Counted from the first letter of the stretch, positions 44,767 through 57,956 are shown. The stretch is DNA of 64,000 bases from Trichoplax sp. H2 (GCA_003344405.1 NOWV01000004.1:930001-994000); one strand, 5' to 3'. The notes: a model not told the origin generated them from the letters alone. Made by a program: numbers and translations.

Positions 44767-47232
44767 ATGGCATTGCTAGAACCCAATAGAAACTTAATCA
44801 ACCGTAATTTTGAGGGATACAAGTTATCTCCTGATGAACCGTTGGTGCTCAAATTGAAACTTGATGTAAACGTTAGAGCACTAGCTGCTTCTAGCAGTCA
44901 GATAAGCTTTGAGGAAGTGAGGCTTTATTCGACATGTAATCATTTAATGATGGATTGTTGGTATAGCGATCCAGGTATAGATCACCTGTATTTTATAAAT
45001 GAATCTTGGGAGGTAGCGCATATAGAATTCGATAGTAAGGTAAGTTGTTAGGGTAAAAAGTGAATATGGTGCTTTGCTACTACAGCTACTACTACACTTT
45101 ACGCTTGAATTTTTTTGAGTCGCGTATAGTATACGCGCATTCATATCGTGAATTATCCGTGTAGAGTAGCAGCTATTAATGCTGTATTTAGATCTATTTT
45201 TAAATACATAGAAGTTCCAATTTTGATTGTATTAGTTTCTTTAACTAGCGCTTCATTACCAATCAGTCGTCAATGACAACCGTCGAAAGTGCTATGTTGT
45301 CATATCCCTGTAGGGGTAAATTCTGGGGCTTTATTTCATTCTTGTGATTATGATTTCGAATTTATCCTAGGATGGAACGAGCTTTATCGAATGTCCGTTT
45401 CAAGTCCCGCTTAATGCTGTTGCTGCTACGGATAGGCATAATTTATCGATGCAGTTCCCTTCTAAAAAGCATGCACTAATATCTGATGGTGTGGATAAAA
45501 TTTATTTATTAGATCGTCATATGAAGAAATGGAAAATTCTAGGCATTATTAATTATGAGAGACCATGCACATTATTGCATGCTGTTTGTGATGACAAGCA
45601 AGATAAATGCCAATGCTATTTAATAGAATTCAAACGTCAAGATTTCAAAATAGAGCCTACGTCAAAGTGGATTGAGATTACAATACCTACAAATCATCAA
45701 GATTCATGTAACTATAACATAGTACTGCAAATCAGAGGTCAATGTGTTCCCCTGTTTGGTGGCATCTGTCCTATCAGTAGAAAACTGATTTTAATTCATG
45801 AGAAAGAGTTAATCATTGAACGTTGTGAAATTTCTGATGCAGATGATAAAATGGAAGAGTCGGCTAGCTATGAAAAAAGCAACTCAATGCTGAATGAAAA
45901 TTTACTCCCGGAATACATATGGACTCAGAGCGCAGATACAGTTGTGGTTAACTTTGTAACTCCATATAACATAAAACCAACAGATGTAGTATTTTCATTG
46001 ACAACTAAGGAGATTTTATTAGGATTAGTTGATGGTCTAATATTTTTGAAGGGAGAGCTACATGATAAGGTTGACGTCGATGGATGTACTTGGATCTTAC
46101 AAGACAATGGTGCTGGGTAAAGTACAGTATAGTACGATAGTTGTTTACTGTATCATGCTGATGCTTCTAAAGATCGATTAACAATTAACAGTGTTATGAT
46201 AATTTTTAGCATCCAGCTGACGTTGGAAAAACATCAGCCTTTTCATGTTTGGTCAACTGTAGTTGAAGAATGTACAAGAGGGAAACAGATGATAGGCGAA
46301 GTAGATGAAATTCACCAGCGCCTGGCTCATCTGACTTCAGACCAATGGGTAAGATAACAGTTTATTACAAGAAATTTGTCATATACGAATATACGTAAAT
46401 TATGCTCGGTATATTAAACTATAAAACTATATATTATGAACAGCTTTTAGTGTTATAGTTAAATTTAAAAATTATGTACACCGGCTATTTTTTATTCATA
46501 TACACTCTTCAAAGAATCCTCAACCCAACACTGCAGAAAACAGAATCTTTCAACTTGATAGATCCGAAGACTGTGATGAACTATCTCAAGACAATACTAC
46601 GCTTTCTGTTGCTTCTCCAACATCGAAGTCTTTTGATAAGCAGGTAGGGAATTACTGTAGCTATTTTTTATTGACTACATTTTTCTTCGCAATCTAAATT
46701 ATTGTTGTACGGACTACACGATTTACTCTTAAGATTGCGTTAGGCTGCAATCAGTGGCTGTTTAATGCTCCAATATTGCCATATGCAAATATGATGCCTG
46801 CTTTCTGCTTAAGACATGATACAGACGCATTTCTGTGGCAGTTTCAAGCAAATCCTGATATTTCTTTCATTCATACGTCTACGTTCGATGCCTTTGGGTA
46901 CGTAATATTTAGAGAATGTTCATCATTGCACGTAAATCAATAAGAATAAACATTATTAATAGGTATCCTTTAACAAACCTAGGTATGTGCAAGCTTCTAA
47001 ACGTGATCGTAAATTTATATCATGCTCTCCATCATCGAGATTTGTTGTCATATGTGATTACGCTCGAAACGTTTACATCTACATGAAATCTACTTCGGAA
47101 GATCAGCCACTAGGAAAACATTCCTTTCAGCGTATTGTCGCCTTGGATAGCGAAAAGATTATGGGATTGGTAGCGTCTCATAACTTTATCTATGTTTTAA
47201 GCAATTGTGGGATATATTGCATAAAGGTCTAA
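44767..47232 (+). CDS. NUDCD1: NudC domain-containing protein 1
   Basis: Hsp90-associated NudC-family cochaperone (CML66 in human; known to help fold and assemble beta-propeller client complexes). Exons: 44767-45039, 45371-46116, 46210-46348, 46515-46643, 46734-46897, 46983-47232, total 1701 nt, 566 residues (human 583). The N-terminal part starts NRNFEGYKLS and forms the first half of a propeller-like domain. A p23-like CS domain is inserted at about 268-365 (EYIWTQSADTVVVNFVTP to CTWILQDNGAG), followed by HPFHVWSTVV-like sequence. The C-terminal half resumes the propeller (CLRHDTDAFLWQF, YVQASKRDRKFISCSP, GIYCIKV at the end). In exon 5 the upstream acceptor (CTTAAG, 46731-46733) keeps the frame, giving IALGCNQWLFNAP; the nearer TTAG acceptor would break it. 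Confidence 0.95.
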
Positions 47233-47817
47233 ATGTAGCAATATTTGTTAACAAGTTAAGAACATTTACAGAGAAAAATGCTTTCTATTCTGTTGATATA
47301 TATGCAAATATAAGAATTATGGATATTCCTGATATCAGCACGTAGACATTTGTACAGTATATTGGAATTGATGATCAATGTAGTTGAGTTATTAGGCCTA
47401 TCCTCAATCATTGTGATTGTCATAAGTTTATCGATAATTATGTGATATATTTTTCTATCCTGTTTATATACTGAAAGTGTTTACAGCGTATTCTAAATTA
47501 ACATCGCTATGCAGATTTCCTATTTACTATCAATCTCATTAAAAATCATTCATTGTAAAACTATTTAGCAGTCGCATTTTGATTATCATTGGATACAAAC
47601 GTAATACAGTAAATCTGTGCCAAATTTCGATCACTTTATTTGAGTTTTACAGTACCCATTACCCAAAAATATTCGTATAAACAGTATGCATACATAGCTG
47701 AGGATTTTCGAACAAATGCTCTGGGCGCTTACGTAAATATAAGTGATAGAGTAATCTAGTAATATAGTATAATCAATAAGAATTTCATTACGAAGAGAAA
47801 GATTTTTCATGTTACTG
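47233..47817. other. Tail-to-tail intergenic DNA, NUDCD1 and NOB1
   Basis: 585 bp holding both 3' untranslated regions. One isolated TGTACAGTA motif and no array. Confidence 0.6.
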
Positions 47818-50269
47818 TTACTTTTTCCGCTTTCCTTTCTTGACTACTTCATTCGGATTTTTTCTTCGAGATTTCTGGTGCCCTGCACCTTGAAATTGTA
47901 GTTTCGCCGCGCGACTATGAACATCATTAATCAGAAAGGGAGAAGATCTGGCGATATAATCAGGATCGAATACATTCAATTTCTTTCGTTGTGATAGTGG
48001 TTTTTGTAAACGGTTAGTACCCTGATCTTCACTTAATATTGGATTATTACTAAAGCGGCCACCTTTCGGTAATGGTAGTGGATACTATACAATCGTACAA
48101 GATAATACATAACCAGTTAATTTATATTTGTTAAAGGTTACAGCAGTGAACTACGGCTTGAGTTAGTCACCTTCATCCCCCTAGTGTTGATGCGTTTATT
48201 TTTGACCAAAAAGTATTGTCTATTTCCTTTATCATCGGTGTTGACAGTCACTTTCAACAGGGTTTTATTTCCACAAGATGGGCAATATTGCTTGCTGGTA
48301 TCATTGGTAATTCTTAAAGGATGGAAAATAATCCGTTACGTAATTCTTGCTTTAATAAGCTAAGTATGCATGTTGATAAAATAGTAAAAAAATGTAGATG
48401 TAAATAACCTTAGACATGAATGACATCGTAAAGCATAGCTTCTCAGATGACGGATTAGGTAACCATCAACGGATACGATAGGTATACCCATTTGAATTAG
48501 GACATTCTAAATAAGATTGATATTATAGTTAAACCCTAATTTCTGCTATAATTCTAGTAGTACATACAGTAATTTTACAGTTATAATATAAATTGTGCTA
48601 CTATATCGGTACAAACCTGCATAGCAAAGTCTGTAGTTATACAAGCAACTTTGACGGGTAATTCAAGAGAGGTTTCTTCACGGTCTGAACTGCCATTTAA
48701 CTGTTTAATATTACTTGGAGTAATCCATCCTTCATCATCGGTATCAGAACTTGCTTCATTTCCGCTAGTGTTAACATCGTCTATTGAAGAATCGCTCTCT
48801 TGTAATATTAACTTTTCTGAAACATTAGCTTTAATTTTATCTTTTTCACACTCAAAGGAGTCCGATTCTATTTTGAGTTCTTCATTAGTATTAACCGGTT
48901 TGCTGGAATCACTGTGATCATTACTTATAAGGCTGGTTTTATTGGTAGCAACAATATTAGCAGGTGTTCCCTATATCAATGAATATATTATAATATTATA
49001 GCACTATCTTCAGAGTAATAAAGATTTTTAGATAATTTCAGCATCGCGGTATTAGATAATATCATAAGCTACAAAGAATTTAATTTAATCTATTTAACAT
49101 TTTTACTGCAATAGATGATAGTAATTCTTTTTGAATTTCGGAGGAAATCCATTTGGCTAGGATATTAATAAGCAGTTATAATAATAAATTAATTCTTAAT
49201 GTTGGTTATTAGTTACGAGTCACCTTAGTGCCATTATAAAATCCCGCAAGGTCAGTTTTACTGTTTTCATTTAGATAAGAGGGCTTAGCTATTAATTTAG
49301 CAGGTTTACTTGCTATGATGTCTTTACCACCGCGTTCGGTGTATAATTGATACGTTAATGCCATGACACGGATATCTACAGCTGATAAGCTTGAAAAATC
49401 ACCCGTCTTTTTCGCATATCTGCTCACTATAATATCATTAATGTGATAGGTTAATATTTCAATAAATATTTAACATTAACATTGTTATCGATGCAGAACG
49501 ATTTAATAGTAGCATTACGTTAATGACGCCATAGGTATTGTATAATATTGCAAGCGTACAGTACACAGCGAACGTAAAATGTAATCCAATTGAAATAGTA
49601 AATTTTAGTGTCATTGATGCCAATTTAGATCGTCATTACACATCCATTACTTTGGTTTTACAGGTCTACGTGGACTTTAAAACGCGTATACAGATTTCCA
49701 TATTAGTTAATTTATAAAAATGATACGATTCACAAATCATCTACACCAGCACATACCATGCAACATTGTTTAGTGTTGATCATTGATACCTAGTGTAGTT
49801 ATTACGAAGTTTTTAAGTGCTTAACTTCGGTTTTATCTACCGTACTGCACGTGTAGGTAATGTCAATCACTATATCAGAGATGAGGCAAGCACAGCACTA
49901 CAATGTACCTATCTTTACAAACAAATAGATTAAGTGTGATACTACTTAATCCATAAACAGCAGAGCTACGGCAGTGTATTATACTCGATAGTTAGAGTAT
50001 TGGTGGATAAAATTAGATCCTTTAATTAATGCAAACTCAATACTGAAGTCAAGATTACCCGCAAGAACACTTTCTGCTTTTGGTTCCCTAAATTTGATTT
50101 CGTAAGGTAACACATTTAATTTCTCCCTTGTCACTTTATCGCGTATTTCGCCAATGACATCGGTCAGGGTATAAATTTCCTTGCCAATTTTGTCTAAACG
50201 ATCACATTTGATAAAAGCTCCAGTGTCGCAGATGATACACTCTAGGAATTCTTCTAACTTCGAGGTCAT
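47818..50269 (-). CDS. NOB1: RNA-binding protein NOB1, 18S rRNA 3'-end endonuclease
   Basis: Cleaves at site D to finish 18S rRNA in cytoplasmic pre-40S particles. Exons: 50059-50269, 49224-49426, 48617-48970, 48409-48506, 48171-48312, 47818-48084, total 1275 nt, 424 residues (human 412). The PIN nuclease starts at about residue 10 with IICDTGAF (catalytic D15), followed by IGEIRDKVTREKL, LPYEIKFREP and KKTGDFSSLSAVDIRVMALT. A long acidic linker follows (about 165-225), then GWITPSNIKQ and TTDFAMQNVLIQMGIP. The C-terminal zinc ribbon has two CxxC pairs (RCHSC and YCPSC) about 15 residues apart. The tail contains PKGGRFSNNPILSEDQ and FDPDYIARSSPF and ends in a lysine- and arginine-rich stretch. 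The gene is head-to-head with OSGIN across a 2.2-kb region loaded with W-GTAC arrays and one transposon-like element. Confidence 0.96.
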
Positions 50270-50389
50270 GCTTTCGAGTTTCGATTTAATAAAGTAAAGT
50301 TCAATTTGATCTTAGTACACAGAATGGGTAAAAATATACAGTATATTTACGGTACTGAGTACTGACATCAACGTTTTGTGAGTTTGACA

Positions 50390-50545
50390 GGTAATATTGT
50401 ACACTGTAAGTACAGTAGAGTTGAGTCCGAGAGCGTGCACTGTACAGTACTGTACTGTACACTGAGTACGGTACACTATTACAAAGGTAGATTTGTCCAC
50501 TGTCGGTGATTCATATTGAGCACAGTACAGTACACTACAGTTCAT
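50390..50545. repeat. W-GTAC cluster upstream of NOB1
   Basis: Runs at about 50398-50416 and 50438-50463, with CACAGTACAGTACAC at 50520-50534, starting about 130 bp upstream of the NOB1 ATG on the divergent side. Confidence 0.85.
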
Positions 50546-50596
50546 GCCATGGCATCGATAAATGTGCGTATGGCATGAACTGTGTACAGCACAGTG

Positions 50597-51162
50597 TAGC
50601 GATTGGCCACGGTCGACTCAAAAAACGGCTCGGACCGAGCCGGCGGCTCCTGGTCGACTCTGGCTCAACTTTGTTCACAACGGCTCGGCCCGACTCAAGA
50701 GCCGGACCAAGCTGTCTGAGCCGCTTGAGCCTCTAAAGAGGTACATTAACTGAGTCTAATACTATGCAGCGTATACTACAGTACTGTACTGTACAGTATA
50801 CGTACAGTACATATACGTACAGTACTACAAGTACAGTACATACTGTACTGTACTGTACACAATCCTAACCAACTGTAGTGTACAGTGTACTGTACACTGT
50901 ACACTGTACAGTACAGTACAGTACCATAGACGTACTGTACAGTACAGTACAATACAATAACATACAGTACAGTACAGTACAGTGTACAGTACTATTGACT
51001 ATACTGGTAGAGCCACGACTCGAAGTCGACTCTGAGTCGGACCAATTGGCTCAGGAGCCGAATGGCTCTGGCTCAAAGACACAGCAGTGGTCCGACTCAA
51101 AATGCGCGACTCGGCTCGACTCATGAGTCGAGTCGAGTCGAGTCGACCGTGGCCGATCACTA
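50597..51162. mobile_element. Non-autonomous hAT-type DNA transposon (566 bp)
   Basis: Terminal inverted repeats of 23 bp (50597-50619 and 51140-51162). The left end starts TAGCGATTGGCCACGG and the right end, on the other strand, starts TAGTGATCGGCCACGG; there are two mismatches in 23. Perfect 8-bp direct repeats GCACAGTG flank it at 50589-50596 and 51163-51170, the target duplication size of hAT elements. Subterminal regions are rich in GACTC/GAGTC and GGCTC/GAGCC repeats in both orientations and are far more GC-rich than their surroundings. There is no transposase frame. The centre (50776-51000) is a W-GTAC array. The family assignment rests on duplication length and structure; no database match was possible. 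Confidence 0.85.
50776..51000. repeat. W-GTAC array inside the hAT-like element
   Basis: Runs such as CAGTACTGTACTGTACAGTA at 50778-50797, 50842-50859, 50881-50922 and 50934-50990. Composition and repeat unit are the same as in the promoter-side arrays, although this copy sits between the GC-rich arms of the transposon. Confidence 0.85.
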
Positions 51163-51169
51163 GCACAGT

Positions 51170-52000
51170 GTACTGTACAGTACACCATTTTGAGCGCGAT
51201 TTGGTTTACAAAGTACTCTTATCTTTTCTGAGGCTGGCAGATAATTTGAGTTAAAGTACAGTACAGTATAGTACTTGATACAGTTGTACTGTACTGAAAC
51301 TACTAAACCATATTTGTCTACTTGTCTACCATCATGGTTTATGTAAAGATTACTGTATTCCCTTTTTCTACGGTATACAGTACTATATTTAAAGAGAAAA
51401 TAAACATGCTCATACAGTACTGTATAGTATCTGCCTGATGCATTGTACAGTATACTGGCTCATGTCAGATGGCACTTTACGACGTTGAACCATGATTGAA
51501 GCATGCTTGAACCATGAGCTACGGTTCAAACTAGTTCGACCTGTTGAAGTATCAGGTCGGGAATGTCAAGAATGTGGTATGTATCGCCGTACAGAGAGCA
51601 TAGTACTGTACAGTATACAGTAGAGAGGTCATACTGTACCGCACCTCTACAGTACTGTACTGTACAGTACAGTACTGTATGTGTCATGCAGTGCTGTAGT
51701 GAGTGTACTGTACACTGTACACTGTACTGTACAGTACTGCCAGTCTGCCATACTGTACTGTACTGTGAAGACCACTAAAAGAAAATGGATTATTAAATAC
51801 AGTAGATTGAAATTAATCCCCCAATGAATTAATCACAGTACCGGTACTGTACTGTACACTGTACAGTACAGTACAGTACTATAAACTGTAGTAACTGACA
51901 GTACTGTACAGTACTGTACAGTACAGTACTGTGCAGTTATCAGTTTTAAAACTACAGTACAGTACTGTACACTGTACTGTACTGTACTATTTGTGAGGTA
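51170..52000. repeat. W-GTAC clusters upstream of OSGIN
   Basis: Runs at 51170-51183, 51256-51275, 51286-51297, 51415-51427, 51602-51680, 51704-51738, 51751-51768, 51845-51882 and 51897-51988. Together with the NOB1-side cluster and the transposon, this is the densest stretch of the motif in the window. Confidence 0.9.
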
Positions 52001-52425
52001 GATACAGTATAATTCCATGAGCTTCATGCGAAGAACTCTTATATAATTTCGCAATAATCCGCGAGATAATACATTATATATAATTATACAAGAATTTTTT
52101 GAACCGCTAGGCTAAGATTGAGTAAAACAGAGGAAAAGAACAAACGTTCGGATTTGAACGCAGAAGTTCTTTACTGCGGAGGTGTTTAGGGCTGCAAGTA
52201 GAGAGAAGTGGCAGAAGTCATACCGAATCCAGAATCCAGCTTTATTTTTCGATGCACAGTGCTTGGTGCGGGACAGCAATATAAGGAAGGTTATTTCATT
52301 CTGTGGATTGTGCTTTAGCTACAAAATCATAGAAGATCGCGAGATACATTTCAGCTCTTCTTAGCATCAAATTGCAAGGATACGATATCTACTAAGTTTG
52401 GTAACGCGTCTTTCGAATTTTAGCG

Positions 52426-55400
52426 ATGTCAGCTGTAATTACCATCCCTGTCGTAATAATCGGTAAGTTGTTCTTAGTATAAAGTTAATTAATATTTGCA
52501 CCTATAGGACCGTAGTGCTGAAAGGATACCTACAGAATTATTACAGATTTTTTATAACATGAACTGAATTTGCTTAACTGATATTTATTGTATTTAAACT
52601 TCGATTCCAACTAGTAAACTTGCATGTAGTTTTCCAGAACAACGCGTTTGCTCGTTGTTGCATTCATTTCGGTCCGGTAATAACAACGTACGGTACTCTC
52701 GTATACCATACTGTTCGCTGTACCGCCGGTCTTACGGTAGTAGAAGTACAGTACTGTACAGTACATACGTACGTTATACATTATGTTGTACACAAGTGTA
52801 CGCGTACATGTAGTAAAATTTAATATTTATTTATATACAGTACACATCAAGCGAGATAAAATAAAGAAAGGACAGGACAGCTTTTTTAATTCTAAACTTT
52901 TAATTTCTAGGTAACGGTCCTTCGGGTCTGAGTTTATCACATATATTATCTGGGAACTGGCCATATTACAACGGTCAAATTCACCCAGATGAATTATTGC
53001 AAAATAAACTGAATCAATTTGGGCAGGAAACTCTACTAAAGCAGGTAAAAAGTTGCTGACGTCATGATTTGACTGTGTTCAATAGTAAAATCTATTTATT
53101 ATGTATCACCGGATAATAGACTACATCGTCACTGTACTATACTGCATGTATTGCTTTATAGCGCCATCACATCACAAAATTTGTAACGGAGGAGAATCGA
53201 TAGCTTGATTAATTAAATGATTTTGCGGTTATCGCCTGTACACTGTCGTATAATAATAGTGATAATAATAATATAATTATTATTTGGTGTCGCAACCATA
53301 AGGGTCTGTAGCCCGTTTGATTACATTGCTTATTTAAAACTCTTAAATGTTATCTAAATATTAGAATAATATCATACTTGTACAGTACTGTACTGTAATC
53401 TCCTTACGCTTACGTTTCGGTATTTGATCCTTACATACAGTAGTACTGTACTACTGAATGTGATAGCTTACAGTGAACATTAAGGTAATAATTAATTAAT
53501 TAATTATAATCAGCACGGAGAAAGCGTTGGACAAGCTAGCTATGATAATGATTACATTACTGTATATGAGTATAAAGCAGTATAGTAATCCCACTGTGAG
53601 GCGTAACCCAGTTTTCGATATTACTAAGTATTATGCTTGTAGTAAAAGTGTGTATAGATTTCTTTTTCCTTTGCTGCTAGTAGTAAATTTGTTGATCATT
53701 CAGTTAAAAATAAGTTCTTTTCGCTTTCTGCACCATTACAGTATTAGAAGTCGGATACTAGAATTAATAAAATCAGATATTAATGTGATTGTTCGTAGAT
53801 AGATAAATAACTGTAAATTGCCAACACGGTAGAAATACGCTTAAGAAAACACCTGACTGTGAATTGAATTAGCGCTGTCATAATTTGAGATTGTTAGATT
53901 CGTCTACTAGTAATACTGCTGTGATGTGGTCTATCAAGGACCTCTAAAATTACAATGGTAGTGATTAAGATCTATGACTGTACGTGTAAAGTCAATGCTA
54001 CACCTGATGAGTTACGTAAAGTATATTCCTGTCGGGAAGCAATTTATTAATCTTTGAAAATAGTGTATGGTGCACTACCATGGAGACTAGGCACAGTCAG
54101 TGGAGTCAATAGCACCATACTCTTATACTCGTATATAACTTGATAAAGGACTCGGTAGTTCAAGGACTTTCATGTTTCTTGTTATCTAAGTATTGAGAAT
54201 CTCTAGGAATTATGATCAAGATTTACGAGTTTGCGAGTGAAATAAAACTACGCGGTATTACCAGAATCACTTTTGCAACTAAAAGAGATAAATTTTTATT
54301 GTAGTACAATTTTAGCTACTGTACAATATAACGGTAATTAGAACTGATCGAAAACTATAATTTTTATTATACAGTATATCCGATAGTCCATGTGTAAAAC
54401 TTTCTCTACTTCAAGATGTTATACAATTATAAATGTTTAAGCCATCTTTCACCTAATAATTTTATTTACCATATTTACTGTTTTTACGACAAAATCTGTA
54501 CATAGCTAATTAATTAAAGGGTATTTATAAACTCGTCATGATTAGAGTAACAAAATAATAATTAATCAATGAAATGATTCACAAATATATTACAGTAATC
54601 CTAGGTATTCGTAAGTTATCAGCAGTCAGTCATTATTGGAAATACTAGTTATTGATATGTTGGATGGTATTTCGATTAACAGAATTTAGAGGAATTAAGT
54701 GATGGCTTAAACGGTAGATCATCGAACCCTGTGGCTGTTCTATTTGACCAACTTCATCACCCAAATGCAGATCTTGGTTTGGATATGGAATCATGCTTAA
54801 CATGGCGTTTTGATAGTAATAACACAATTCCACATCTCGTCTTGGGTAAGTACTCTGCTGGTGGAAGTTGGAGAAGCATACACAAAGATGGGAGAACGCT
54901 AGGCTATTCTAACTGGTTAGAGTTGCCTGGCTATAGAATGCGTGATTGGCTAAATCGTAGAATCCCTTCGAAAGAAACTGGTACTTTGGACAGATTAGAT
55001 CTAGGTCTGGTTAGACACTATTATGCCGATTATGCCAAATATATGCAAATGGATAAATACCTACGCGGCGGCGTAACTGTTCGATCAGTCCGTCGATATA
55101 ATTTAGCATGTAATTTTCTGAACGACCGTGCTGATATGAATTCAGATTCAGACGAATCCTGTTATGAAGCAAACGTCATTAATGGTGAGACTTGTAAAAG
55201 ATTACATCCCTTAAATTCTACCGGCTCAAATTTAGATTCTGACGGCGAAGAAGAATTCGATGAACGCAGCCGAGAAGATAGCCATGACAAAAATATAAAT
55301 TGGATTATAGATGTTGAAGATAAGGATGGTGACGTTTCTTCTAGTTATAAAATATTAGCGAGCCAAGTAGTTTTAGCGACAGGTGTTTACGATATCCCAA

Positions 55401-56062
55401 AAACTTTAAATATTCCGGGAGAAGGTCTTCCTTTTGTCTACCATCGCTGCCCGGATTTTAAGCATATTGATCTATCCTCTAATACTAATGGGCCGATTTT
55501 AGTTATTGGATCTGGTCTATCAGCCGGTGATACAATTCTTGCTGCTCTAGAGAACGGTTTTAATGTTGCACATTCATTCATACAGAAGACAAATGATCAT
55601 AGCTTAGTATTCAATCGTTTACCGTTATCTTTTTATCCTGAGTATCGTAAAGTATACGAACTTATGACTTGTACTAGCAGAGATGGTTGCGATTGCTATG
55701 TTCCATTTTGTTGCTATAAACTGATAGAAATAAAATTCGATGGCACTTGCATTCTAGAAAGTATGAAAAATTTGGAACGCATCGCTATTTTAGCATCGAG
55801 CGTCGTAATTGTAATAGGATCGAGCCCAGATCTAAGCTTTTTGACGGATAGCACAATTGCAGGGGCAGTGCAGAACGGAACGTATGTTGATTATAATTAT
55901 CAATCGAACCCTATTAAAGTTGACCCATATACTTATGAAGTTATCGATCAACCGGATATGTATGCTATGGGTCCTCTTGTCGGTGATAACTTTGTACGGT
56001 TTATAACTGGTGGTGCATTTGGTATCGCTAGCTCCATTGTAAAAAAAGCAAATTTGTTTTAA
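52426..56062 (+). CDS. OSGIN2: Oxidative stress-induced growth inhibitor (OSGIN) family FAD monooxygenase-like protein
   Basis: Flavin-monooxygenase-like protein linked in mammals to oxidative stress and growth or apoptosis control. Exons: 52426-52462, 52911-53044, 54683-56062, total 1551 nt, 516 residues. The FAD Rossmann motif opens the protein, IPVVIIGNGPSGLSLSHILS (glycines at about 13-18). Family landmarks: NPVAVLFDQLHHPNADLG, HLVLGKYSAGGSW, YSNWLELPGYRMRDWL. A second dinucleotide motif lies at about 328-340 (ILVIGSGLSAGDTILAA), then LPLSFYPEYRKVYELM. Near the end are YEVIDQPDMYAMGPLVGDNF and VRFITGGAFGI. An acidic insert (about 150-205, with SDSDES and DSDGEEEFDERSRED) is low-complexity and likely disordered. 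OSGIN1 and OSGIN2 cannot be told apart here. TTTTAG just before the ATG may be an acceptor, implying a noncoding first exon upstream. Confidence 0.93.
53045..54682 (+). other. Second OSGIN intron, 1.6 kb
   Basis: Contains an open frame at 53527-53802 (91 codons, hydrophobic) with no recognisable family and no splice context, so I do not call it a gene. A short TACAGTACTGTACTGTA run lies at 53380-53396 and an AATT repeat at about 53491-53507. Confidence 0.6.
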
Positions 56063-57956
56063 ATTGCTAACGACTATAAGTATGATATCGTATACAAATT
56101 AATTGTTATATGTGTGTCAGCTGTATATACTAAGTTATTATAAGCTTTTCTTTAAAATACAAGCGGAATATATTACGGTTTCTACCTATCATCGGACTAA
56201 GTACTTTTGTTTCTACACATGTTTAAAGTTGAAGAAAATGTACAGTTTATTAGTTGTTGATGTTTAAATAGCTTTATCGCTTGTAATATTCTAAACCGAT
56301 TTGCCTACTTGTCTAAATATATATATATATCCGTATATTTATAAGTCAGCTCCTTCTTCTATGTTAAATGTTATACGAACAGTATTCGATATGTTTATGT
56401 CATAAAGGCAACTTTCATCAGCTTTTTTATACTTCATCTATGATACGAATATAATGCTTAGTAACCTTATGATCAAAGTCTTGATATAAACGGCCAAAAT
56501 TGTAACGTCTTGTATTGTAACATTGTTCACGAATTTTTCTGAAATATTTAAGTTACAAAGTAAAGGGTAATATGCGCCTGCATTTTATTACGTTCTCGTC
56601 TCACGTCTTTTATTCATATACTGACTGTACATTAGTATATTGTAAATTGTAGAGAAAAATTAATACCATCAGCATATACTGTACTGCAGTTTCCATAGTT
56701 TATTTGTACGCCTGATCATTCACCATATCATGCTAAAATACGCTTAATCTCTCATTATGCGTCGATGCCAATCTCGTATCATTTTATTGATCAAAGCTGA
56801 GAATAACTAAATACGGTGTCATGTACTTTGCCACAGTGTTCGTTAGTACGTACTTTTGTGTTCTCTACTGGTAGGAACAACAGAATACTGTATTACAGTA
56901 TCTGCACTCACGATTACAAGATATTAACGCATCCATAGGTAGGCAGCTATTGGCCATATACTGTGCACGAACTTTACGTGTAATGGAAATCATTTCTCAC
57001 AATTTTAAAGTGTTAACGTCGATATGTAGATTAAGTTTATGAGCCTAGTTTGTATTTATGTGATGTAAATCAGACTTATGATTTTGGACTGTCAACATAT
57101 CGATACTAGATCATCAAGCACATATTTACGAGTACATACAGTAGTACGATATAGCCTTTTCTCTATTATATTTCAAATATTGGGTAACATGTGAAAGTGC
57201 CGATATTATGGATTTTGCAGACTAGCGTACAAAATCTGCTGGTGAGGATATAAAAGAAGGAACTGTTATTGATGAAACAGAAGCGAACTTTCTCAATTAG
57301 ATGTGAGTTTACCGGGAGCTTAAACAATAATATCAACGCTACAGACTTGAGATAGTTTATTCACTCTTTAAAATTCAAATACTTACAGCGTTATATAAAT
57401 ATTTGAACATTTAGCTAATCAAGACGCTATGCTTATACTTTACAACAACCTTAATACCAGGGGTAAAGATGAGCTGATGTTAAATTTTGCAAAAAAGATA
57501 GAACGTTTTAAATTGCTTTATACTTATATTAATTCTTTGGATCATATCTAGACTATTTATATGCTGCGTACGTTTATACTCCCTATTACATAATAAAGGA
57601 TGACAAATAAAATTTATTAATAATTATTTCACTGTCAATGATTTTCCTTCGTAAGATATATTTTAATAACATATAAATAAGAGAAGTCATGTAATAAAAT
57701 TGTCTATTTTATATCTTTTTACTATGGTAAATAAATTTTCACGGGATCTCTATAATATATTGTACAGTTAAGAAAACATGAAATAATATTTGAATTTTGA
57801 AATTATGGTACATTGCTCCTCTCCAGATCAAATAACTATTTCTTGCATTCTTATAAGGATAGTATTGCCTTTCCTATTCAATACTTGAATTTATGTTTTT
57901 AATAATATATTAAAATTCGAGCTTTTTGATGTGGTTACATAAAGAGCTAAAATTGG
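56063..57956. other. Tail-to-tail intergenic DNA, OSGIN and syntaxin-16
   Basis: About 1.9 kb with both 3' untranslated regions and no W-GTAC array. A 25-codon open frame after CTAG at 57224 is the only exon-like piece, and I reject it for lack of a partner. Confidence 0.55.

Noticed and set aside
53527-53802. 91-codon hydrophobic frame in OSGIN intron 2
   Set aside because: No family recognised, and AT-rich DNA commonly yields hydrophobic frames of this length.
57224-57300. 25-codon open frame after CTAG, ending GTVIDETEANFLN and a stop
   Set aside because: No upstream exon, homologue or polyadenylation context was recognised, and the nearer acceptor puts a stop in frame.
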